Assembly: GCA_963556255.1 (NCBI GenBank)
Contig: OY744610.1
Span: forward strand, 15,821,339 to 15,885,338
From: Allolobophora icterica
Lineage: Eukaryota; Annelida; Clitellata; Crassiclitellata; Lumbricidae
DNA: 64,000 nucleotides
Direction: 5' to 3'
Below, piece after piece: positions 57,141 through 64,000 of this stretch; the first letter of the stretch is position 1; every line of letters begins with the position of its first letter. A program made the position numbers and the translations under genes. The notes beneath the pieces are model-generated. The model was not told where the DNA came from. It saw only the letters and a list, made by a program, of their open reading frames with translations, and ran no database searches.

Positions 57141-57260
57141 AGACCTTGTTGCGGGAAGTATCCAAGCCAGTTACGACGCTGAGCCTTATGTAGAAAGTCC
57201 ATTGGTCAAAGCAAAATTGTTATGCTTTTTGTAGAGAACATCGGCCAAAGAGAAACTGTC
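57140..57260 (+). repeat. dispersed repeat R1, copy 6
   Basis: TTGTTGCGGGAAGTATCCAA, GCCAGTTACGACGCTGAGCC and CATTGGTCAAAGCAAAATTG are R1 landmarks. The copy breaks off into the 57239-57291 hairpin. Confidence 0.7.
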
Positions 57261-57291
57261 TATGAAATCTACAGTTTTTCTTTGGCCGATG
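57239..57291. repeat. 21-bp hairpin built from the R1 core
   Basis: CATCGGCCAAAGAGAAACTGT (57239-57259) and its near-perfect complement (57271-57291) are separated by an 11-bp loop. There is one mismatch. Confidence 0.9.
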
Positions 57292-57299
57292 CTGTCAAT

Positions 57300-57785
57300 G
57301 AAGTTGAACGTTCTTGCGGAACAAACATACATACAAAGCCAACCAATATCCTTATAGCCATTTCTATTTAATTCTGTTACAGTTCTGTCAGCATAAATTA
57401 TATTTGTAACGGAGATCCTACCAGGTATTGACTTGTATTTTGGCGCTATTATTTGCAGAAATGTAAACATGTAGTAGGGCCCTGTGACATAGTTTAACGA
57501 CTTATCCTATATGCGCTGCTACCGAATTTAGCGTTTTAGAAGAAATCCTGCACTATCCAAAACTAATTTGTAGAATGCACCTTTGTGGTATCAACCATAG
57601 CAAAGGAAGCGGTAAACTAGGATAGCATATTGTATAAAAGAAACTCGTGTTTGAGATGCAGAACTTTGACATCTTGCCTATGCCGTATTTAGCTGTTCCT
57701 TGCAACAGATCCAATAGAGTAGAAATTTGAATATGCAGTTCATATATAAACTGACGACGTGTGACAGAGAATAGGGCATTATCAG
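57300..57785. other. non-coding, nothing recognised
   Basis: No feature could be supported. Confidence 0.35.
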
Positions 57786-57790
57786 CAGCT

Positions 57791-58161
57791 ACTCTGCCCA
57801 GGGGCGGATCCAGAGGGGGCCAATCCGGTCATGGCCCCCCATTTGAAATTGTGTTTGTAATTTTACACAGGCGTTTTCTGATTTAGATGATGCTTACACA
57901 GGCGTGGCCACCCCTGTAGGCGCGGATGAGTAAAATGTACACAGGACGTGTGGCCCATGTAGACTGAAGACATTAAAAAGGTTGATGACTAAAAAAAGGT
58001 CATCAACTTTTTTTGGGAGATGAATTCCCAAAATGAATTCCCAAACGTTTTTCGGTCGTCGGTTGGTAAGCTGATTCCTCTCCCAGAAGATGGCTGGTAT
58101 GTATGTATAATTTTTTGCCCCCCCCTCTGATAGACCTTCTGGATCCGCCCCTGACTGTGCC
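57791..58161. mobile_element. hAT-type MITE with CAGGGGCGGATCCAGA ends
   Basis: The element is 57799-58153 with perfect 16-bp ends CAGGGGCGGATCCAGA and TCTGGATCCGCCCCTG. Flanks ACTCTGCC and ACTGTGCC are an 8-bp target duplication with one change. At 57985-58045 the interior carries AAAGGTCATCAACTTTTTTT, then GGGAGATGAATTCCCAAAA, the same minisatellite word as in the unrelated MITE at 54059-54611. Confidence 0.9.
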
Positions 58162-58169
58162 TACTTATT

Positions 58170-58920
58170 CTGGTCTCTCTGGCAACCGAACTCGGATCTC
58201 CAATGAACATCGATCTCTGGACAACTTCTCTGATACATGCTTCGCTTGTGAATAAGCTCGTACCCGGCGCTAAGCTTTAGAGTAGCGCTCGACTGTCAAA
58301 TAAGTGTCAATCGAAAGTTGGCGACTGAAATCTTAGCCAGAGCAGAAAATTGTTGTGAGATTTTGGCTCCACTTGCACTTCCAAACCCAACTCAACCATT
58401 ATACAGTGTAGGCCTAAGTACTCACAAGATCACACACTTTCTTTAGAGATATTAGGCAGCGATGGAGAGTAGAGTGGAGTGAAAAACAAAAATTCTAGAC
58501 ACTAAACGTAATAGTGATAAATCGTTGCTTTTTGGTATAGTTAGTTATCATGCAAAATATTTTTAAAATTCGTTCTCAAAGATGTGCCCGAACGAGTTTT
58601 AAAATATGATAATTTTTGACAAAAAATGTCAAAATCAGGAAATTTTACAAAAATTAACATTTCACACGTTAATTGTAATAGTGTTTTAACATTTAATAAT
58701 GACGTATTTAATGACCATGCAAAATAAAGGTTTTAAAATCTGCCTTCTAAGGCATTGGTAAATCTGTTGTAAGACTGCTGACCACCAAGCCACCGAGACC
58801 AAGACCTCATTCGTGACAGAACCTTGATATGATAAGAACTTTACGACATAGTCCACACGAGTAGCTAAGATCTAAATCTTGTAGGAGAACTGTTTTGCAA
58901 TTGTTCTGTATTAGTGTTGC
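58170..58920. other. non-coding with L2-related scrap
   Basis: Short matches to the 53.2-53.7 kb region occur at 58243-58262 and 58365-58450. TAGGCCTA occurs at 58409-58416. Nothing else is seen. Confidence 0.35.
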
Positions 58921-59029
58921 ACCGTTACGGATGCAAGTTGGCGAAGAACGCAGTATTGATGAGATTCATTAGAGGCGGACATTTGCATATAATGTCCCAC
59001 GGACCCAAGGCGTTGTTGTAGGCAAAATG

Positions 59030-59300
59030 GTTATTACCAGTGCTTTTTTCAACCGGAACCCGCCGGACAGCGTTCGGGCACCTTTTTTCGGCTAACAAAA
59101 ATAATTCATTTATTTTCATAATAGGAACTTATTTAATTTTAATTTTAGTGTTGTGAACTGTTTTCAGTGTTTATTGAGACCCCTCCCAAACCCAATCCCA
59201 TTTTTTCATGGGATTTTATTCCTTCCATAATTGTTCAGTTCCGGAATCTATTGTTCAGTTTCAGAACCTTTTTTCTAGAAAAAAAAGCACTGGTTATTAC
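59030..59300. mobile_element. hAT-like MITE with CAGTGCTTTTT ends, copy 2
   Basis: The element is 59038-59292, flanked by exact 8-bp repeats GTTATTAC (59030-59037 and 59293-59300). It is the same element as 20309-20573, in reverse orientation. Confidence 0.92.
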
Positions 59301-59556
59301 CCTTGGTGGAACTGAACCGGTTGCGAAACATTGCTCCAGATATTACCGGGTGGATTTTCTTCAGCATCTTCCATTCAAGTGAATCAACTTTATTAACAGA
59401 ATAGGTAGGTTATATTTTCAACTTTTCTTCTTGGCTTATTCGCAAGCGGAGGGCTAGCAAGCGGATTATCTTCAACCTTCTCAATATTATTCCGATTCTT
59501 TCGCCAGACTAAGTCCAACATATCCAACCGGCCTTCGAACTCTCTGCAAATGCTTC

Positions 59557-59919
59557 TGCTAGAACAGGGATGGGCAAACTACGGCCCCCGGGCCGGATCC
59601 GGCCCGCCACCACTTTTCATCCGGCCCCACAATTCTTCAGAAAAAAAAACAAACTCAGATCTAAACTTGAACTTAAACTGCGAATTGCAGCCAGTGCTAT
59701 AAATCCGATTAGGCCTATGGGAAACTTGTCAATTCATGCTCACAGTTGCATACGTCTCACTAGTAACAGCTAACGTGTATTTAATATATTATAAATAAGT
59801 AAACTTCTTTTCATCTTAGTCGTTATTAAAAGTTAAAAATTTGTTACCGGCCCTCCGAATTTTTTTGGGCGTTTAATGTGGCCCGATGTGCAAAAAGTTT
59901 GCCCACCTCTGTGCTAGAA
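59557..59919. mobile_element. hAT-type MITE (GGGCCGGATCCGGCCC type)
   Basis: The element is 59565-59911 with ends CAGGGATGGGCAAAC and GTTTGCCCACCTCTG. TGCTAGAA flanks it at 59557-59564 and 59912-59919. The paired arm near 20050 has the empty site with one TGTTAGAA, which proves insertion after the duplication. Confidence 0.95.
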
Positions 59920-60639
59920 GATGGTTGCTTTTGAGGTTGTTAGGGTACCCACTCCCATGTTGACGGGAGAAAGCATTGAAATGTCCGCACTCAGAAAGTC
60001 TTCGTCGTCTGAAACCTCTAACATTTGAATGGGAGCATGAAACTCCTATCTACGACAAACGCTGCTACCCTCAGAGTAATTAATTAATGTTTTTTTATCA
60101 ACTCTTTCCAGTGTTTCATGATGTAACTTCACTGCAGGGCAATTTCAATATATTTTCATGCTTGTTAGATGGATATGATTGCGAGAGCTTCAACGCTCTT
60201 GTGACTAGCGTCAGATTAAACTGGCAGGACGAAATTTCCTATGTTGTTCAGTATTAAATTCTCATTAAAAACTAACAATCACTACCTCTAGGAGGCTTAT
60301 TTCGAAGATTTCTTCATTAACATACAAGTTAATGTTTCTTACGTTTCTTGCCAACTACGCGAACAAAGAGCAACTAGACTTATTCTACATGGATAATCAC
60401 AGAAGCCATTTACAGTTGCACCTAAATCAGCTAAGAATAACATTTGCAAACCGCCAATTTATAATTATCTGTATTACTCCAGGATCTGACTATAGTTCTG
60501 TAGGAAATTTTGAGTATGGAGAATTTTCTTTCAGAAATGTTGAGTAGGTGTCTAACTAAGTATTTTCCACTTGGGTGGACAACCGCCACCTGGTAGGTTC
60601 TCCGGTTATGACGTCATCAAAATGGCGCCCGCTCGATCA

Positions 60640-61010
60640 AGAAACTGGTCGTATCTCTGTTAATAATTTACTCCAGGCAATTTACACTTAGACCTGGGCA
60701 ACCTTGCATTAAACGGTTTCCTGTTCAGGAACCATTGCTGAATAACATATCCAAAATCCCCCTATATCGGACCAAGGGAACACCCCCAAAAATGAATTTC
60801 AAAATGGGGAATTGAGGCTTTCCTAAGAAATACCAAAAATAATACCAATAATTTGCAGTTAGACCTGGACGAAATTGCTTCAGAAGCTTTTTAAACGGTT
60901 TCCTGTTCAAGAACCATTGCTGAATAACATATCCAAAATCCCCGCCCTAATTCGGACCACGGGAACACCCCCAAAATGCCAAATCCAATATGGCCGCCAT
61001 CGACCATATT
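60640..61010 (-). repeat. ~186-bp satellite-like repeat, two units, inverted
   Basis: Two units (about 60670 and 60852) share TTxxAGTTAGACCTGG, AAACGGTTTCCTGTTCAxGA, ACCATTGCTGAATAACATAT and GGGAACACCCCCAAAA. They are the reverse complement of the array at 62994-64000. Confidence 0.9.
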
Positions 61011-61091
61011 GGAAAATTCACCTTCAACTAATGTTACTGATTTCGGTATGTAGAATTCATTTCTGATATTGTTTTCGCTATTCGGGGTCAT

Positions 61092-61150
61092 CTTCACCTT
61101 GAAAGGTCATGGTCAAGGTCACCTTCACCTTGAAAGGTCATGGTCAAGGA
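61092..61150. repeat. tandem CACCTTGAAAGGTCATGGTCAAGGT
   Basis: Two direct copies of about 30 bp lie between the inverted satellite piece and an L2 fragment. Confidence 0.85.
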
Positions 61151-61560
61151 CATGTTCTCCACTGGCTTCCTCTTCAGCAGCGTATTACATATAGGTTGGC
61201 TGCCCTAGTCTGGAGCTGCTTGCTTGACCTTGCTCCGCTCTATCTCCGCGTGCTCTGCCGCCCCGTACTCGGCACGCGGGGCACTCGATCCCTTCGCTCG
61301 TCTGTGGAGGACCTGCTTCTGTTCCTTTTGCTCGTATCTCTACCAGGCAGCATCGCTTTTTCTCAGTGGTGGGCCCTCTAACCTGGAATAGCCTTCCCCT
61401 ATCGCTCCGCTTGCTTCCCAGAACCTTTACCTCCACGTTCTTTGCCACCTTAAGACCGCCCTATTCAGCCGTGCTGGAGTCTGGAGCACCACTGAGTAGT
61501 TATCCTTGAAGAGGCGCTATATAAATGTTCGTTATGAATGAATGAATGAATGAATTTTGT
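61150..61560 (+). mobile_element. L2/CR1 retrotransposon 3'-end fragment
   Basis: It reads LHWLPLQQRITYRLAALVW, LAPLYLRVLCRPVLG, TRSLRSSVEDLL, then in a shifted frame VGPLTWNSLPLSLR and TLRPPYSAVLES. It ends AGGCGCTATATAAATGTTCG followed by (AATG)n. This is the standard L2 3' end. The frameshift near 61340 marks it as dead. Confidence 0.85.
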
Positions 61561-61749
61561 TACATCGATGACGCCATCAAGCAAACATTCCATCATTCAG
61601 TTAATGTAAATTTGTATGTGTTGCTGTTCTTCACTGTGACCATAATACACACAAATTTAGTTTCACATTATTACTGTAAGACAGTCTGTTGTTTTTCTTA
61701 TTGTGGAGGACCTTTAGTATCCGAGAGAGAAAGAAACTGAAATATATTT

Positions 61750-62459
61750 GCGGCTACTGTCGAGGATTCTATGCCAATCTTTACAGAATGTGACTACATC
61801 AACTTCCTACGTTATGTATCGTGGTACCTCGAACAAATCAGTGTTGGAGTTCACACATCCTGAGCTCTACCGGGACTTCTGTGGGAGCCAGTGGGTTGCT
61901 CAGGATCCCCAGGATAGTTCTGCGCTGGCGGAGGTGGCATGAAGGTCGAGCATACCATTCAGCGAGTGTCGAATGGTCCTGGAGGTCACTATGTGGTAGG
62001 AGCCACACGCAATGCCACTGCTGTAGTAGAGTTCGAGCTCTTGTTCCACGAGATCGGGTCTATCACAGCCTTCTCAACTTTCTCACCTCTAACCACCCCA
62101 TTAGCCACACAGAATGCCATCTACAGCATGCATTGAGCACCACTCACCGTTTCGCATTTAACTATAAAGTGTCTAAGCTGTTAGACTTTGTGCTAGAGCA
62201 GGAGAATCCATACTCGGTGGCAGTCAATGTACCCGTGCAAATGTGCAACCTGCTCACAAAGGTGGACGTTGACCGAAAGGTGGCTACCCGCCTGCTCAAC
62301 TTTCTTGAGAATGGTCACCATGCCTACCGCTCACACAGGCAGGAGAGATTAGTTGAGAAGACCAAGGAAATTAGCAAGACTTCATCCTCAGAAGACACCA
62401 TCAACAATGGAGAAGAAGAAGAACGACCTCTCATCCAAGGACATGGCAGAGGCGCATAG
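61750..62459 (+). pseudogene. decayed coding remnant, probably a transposon-associated protein
   Basis: Pieces in order and in different frames: FTECDYINFLRYVSWYLEQI and THPELYRDFCGSQWVAQD (61770-61910); KVEHTIQRVSNGPGGHYVV, GATRNATAVVEFELLFHEIG (61942-62060); LLNFLTSNHPISHTECHLQH (62060-62125); KVSKLLDFVLEQENPYSVAV, LLTKVDVDRKVATRLLNFL and RQERLVEKTKEISKT (62165-62380). The wording recalls the upstream half of the repeated, uncharacterised proteins whose downstream half has ALTGCDTVS (compare 14182-15140). I make this link from memory and with low confidence. At least two frameshifts are present. An Asp/Glu-rich acidic patch near the end is followed by a stop. Confidence 0.5.
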
Positions 62460-62715
62460 GAACATGGGCATTAGGGCATAGCAAGAAATATGTTTTTGTT
62501 TAAAATGAACTTTGGCAAACCAGAAAGGTTGCTCCAGTCCTAAAACATAAGTGTGGAAGAATAATTGCATCAAATTTATTGCATCTAACTTTGCCGCCGA
62601 GCAATTGAAGTATACCCTCTACTTTTGCCGGTGAAAACCATGGCAAACACCTTATTGAAAAAGGCGTAAAATAGTGCCTCCTTTTTTGGGCTGTTTCTTG
62701 TGTGCACGAAAGTAA
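62460..62715. other. non-coding spacer
   Basis: Nothing is recognised between the decayed ORF and the minisatellite. Confidence 0.4.
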
Positions 62716-62719
62716 AAAA

Positions 62720-62990
62720 TTTTGAGTTTGGTTGATGAATTTGGTGAGTTTGATTGGTCAGTTTGGTGAGTTTGTTGAGTTTGGTGAGTTTGGTGAGTTT
62801 GGTTGGTGAGTTTGGTGACTTTGGTGAGTTTTGTGAGTTTGGTGAGTTTGATGACTTTGGTGAGTTTGGTTGGTGAGTTTTGTGAGTTTGATTGGTGAGT
62901 TTGGTGAGTTTGGTTTGTTGATTTTGATGAGACGGGTGAGTTTGGCTTGTGAGTTTGGTGAGTTTGATGAGTTTGGTTGGTGATTGTGCC
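62720..62990. repeat. minisatellite (GAGTTTGGT)n
   Basis: About 270 bp of GAGTTTGGT and variants (GAGTTTGATGACTTTGGT, GTTGGTGAGTTTGGT). The minus-strand ORF of NQTHQTHQ repeats is an artefact. Confidence 0.95.
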
Positions 62991-62993
62991 CAT

Positions 62994-64000
62994 GTCTAAC
63001 TGCAAATTATTGGCAGACCCCTCTTATTTTTGGTATTTCTTATGAAACCCCAATCCGCCATTTTGAAATTCATTTTTGGGGGTGTTCCCATGGTTCGATT
63101 TTGTCCAATTTTGGATATGTCATTCAGCAATGGTCTCTAAGCAGGAAACCGTTTAAAAAGCTTCTTAAGTACTTTCGCCCAGGTCTAACTGCATATTATT
63201 GGTATTATAGTATTGGTATTTCTTAGAAAACCGCCAAGCCGCCATTTTGAAATTCATTTTTTGGAGTGTTCCCGTATTTCGATTTAGTTCGATGTTGGAT
63301 ATGTCATTCAACAATGATCTTTGAGCAGGAAACCGTTTAAAGAGCTTCTGAAGCACTTTTGCATATGTCTAACTGCAAATTATTGTTAGGCCCCTATTAT
63401 TACTGGTATTTCTAAGGAAACTCAAAATCCACCATTTTGAAATTAAGTTTTGGGGGTGTCCCGTGGTCCGATTTAATTCAATTTTGGATATGTCATCCAG
63501 CAATGATCTCAGAGCAGGAAACCGTTTAAAAAGCTTCTGAAGTACTTTCGCCTAGGTCTAACTGCATATTATCGGTATTATCATTGGTATTTCTTAGAAA
63601 ACCGCCAATCGCCATTTTGAAATTCATTTTTGGGAGTGTTCCCGTGGTCCTATTTTGTCCAGTTTTGGATATGTCATTCAGCAATGGTCTCTGAGCAGGA
63701 AGCCGTTTAAAAAGCTTCTGAAGCACTTTTGCATATGTCTATCTGCAAGTTATTGCTAGGCCCCTATTATTACTGGTATTTCTGAGGAAACCCCAAATCC
63801 ACCATATTTAAACTAATTTTTGGGGTGTTCCTCTGGACCGATTTTGTCCGATTTTGGATATGTTATTGAGCAATAGTTTCTGAGCAGGAGAACGTTTAAA
63901 AAGCTTATGAAGCACTCTTGCCCATGTCTAAATGCAAATCCGTTTTTATTCGTTTTTATCCGTTGCGTTATTATCATTGGTATTTTTTAGGAAACCCCAA
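62994..64000 (+). repeat. ~186-bp satellite-like array, at least five units, open at window end
   Basis: Unit starts CTAACTGCAAATTATTG-like at 62996, 63184, 63369, 63558, 63739 and 63928. Each has CCATTTTGAAATTCATTTTT, GTTCCCxTGGTxCGATTT, TTTTGGATATGTCATTCAGC, AGCAGGAAACCGTTTAAAAA and GCTTCTGAAG. Units alternate between two types (GGCCCCTATTATTACTGG versus TATTATTGGTATTAT), which suggests a dimeric higher-order unit of about 372 bp. Confidence 0.93.

Larger units (their letters stand above)
58925..60480 (-). repeat. inverted duplication block, arm 2 (partner 19440-20740)
   Basis: On the minus strand, in order: SESGTIW/NVSQPVQFHQG-like coding near 59310-59380, LGLAKESE near 59500, the LRVRTFQCFLPS segment near 59975, then non-coding matches to 60470. 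A second coding-like piece (NHFAYNNALGPWD, 59030-58990) continues after the MITE. Insertions relative to arm 1 are a MITE at 59565-59911 and other small changes. This arm gives the fuller view of what may be one old ORF. Confidence 0.8.

Noticed and set aside
62652..63005. 117-codon minus-strand ORF of NQTHQ repeats
   Set aside because: It is a translation of the GAGTTTGGT minisatellite.
62994..64000. Series of ORFs starting MLQKLFKRxPAQ on the minus strand
   Set aside because: They recur with each satellite unit and in the inverted copy. They are products of the repeat and not genes.

Overview
This window is animal (metazoan) DNA, most likely from an invertebrate. It is AT-rich and shows splice signals, non-LTR retrotransposons of the L2/CR1 kind, hAT and mariner transposon remnants, long (TCA)n microsatellites and satellite-like arrays. 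There are no operons or prokaryotic signals. I cannot name the species. The motif TAGGCCTA is over-represented, and the expanded Mab-21 family would suit a marine deuterostome or a lophotrochozoan.

The main content is a cluster of one gene family in every state of preservation. Each full member encodes about 950 residues in one coding exon: an N-terminal Mab-21 / cGAS-like nucleotidyltransferase fold, then a C-terminal helical half of about 500 residues with TPR-like pairs. Copy E (45843-48698, +) is intact and keeps all three candidate metal-binding acidic residues. Copy D (30256-33147, +) has a broken N-terminus but an uninterrupted 822-codon ORF. Copy A (1-1876, +) is cut by the window edge and has a stop and a frameshift. 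Copy C (18280-12551, -) is a pseudogene with several frameshifts, split by a 2,978-bp transposon. Two scraps remain: a C-terminal tail (G, 26013-26096) and an N-terminal start (F, 55031-55105). A and E form one subfamily, C and D another. Four copies keep a splice acceptor just before the start codon, which suggests a non-coding first exon.

Region by region: 0-5 kb, copy A and a hAT remnant; 5-12.5 kb, repeat R1, two L2 fragments and a (CT)n tract; 12.5-18.3 kb, pseudogene C and its inserted element; 18.3-25.8 kb, gene-poor with microsatellite, tandem repeats and one arm of an inverted duplication; 25.8-30.2 kb, scrap G, repeats and a BTB-BACK-PHR gene fragment; 30.2-33.4 kb, copy D; 33.4-45 kb, mariner remnant, a small three-exon gene candidate, retrotransposon remnants, a hairpin repeat, a hAT MITE and three (TCA)n tracts; 45.8-48.7 kb, copy E; 48.7-58.2 kb, BTB scrap, L2 scraps, MITEs, scrap F and a mariner remnant; 58.9-60.5 kb, the second duplication arm; 60.6-64 kb, satellite-like arrays around an L2 fragment and a decayed coding remnant.

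The working picture is a birth-and-death cluster of putative innate-immune nucleotidyltransferase-like receptors in a transposon-rich region. The family assignment comes from conserved motifs in the translation. Enzymatic or immune function is inference.
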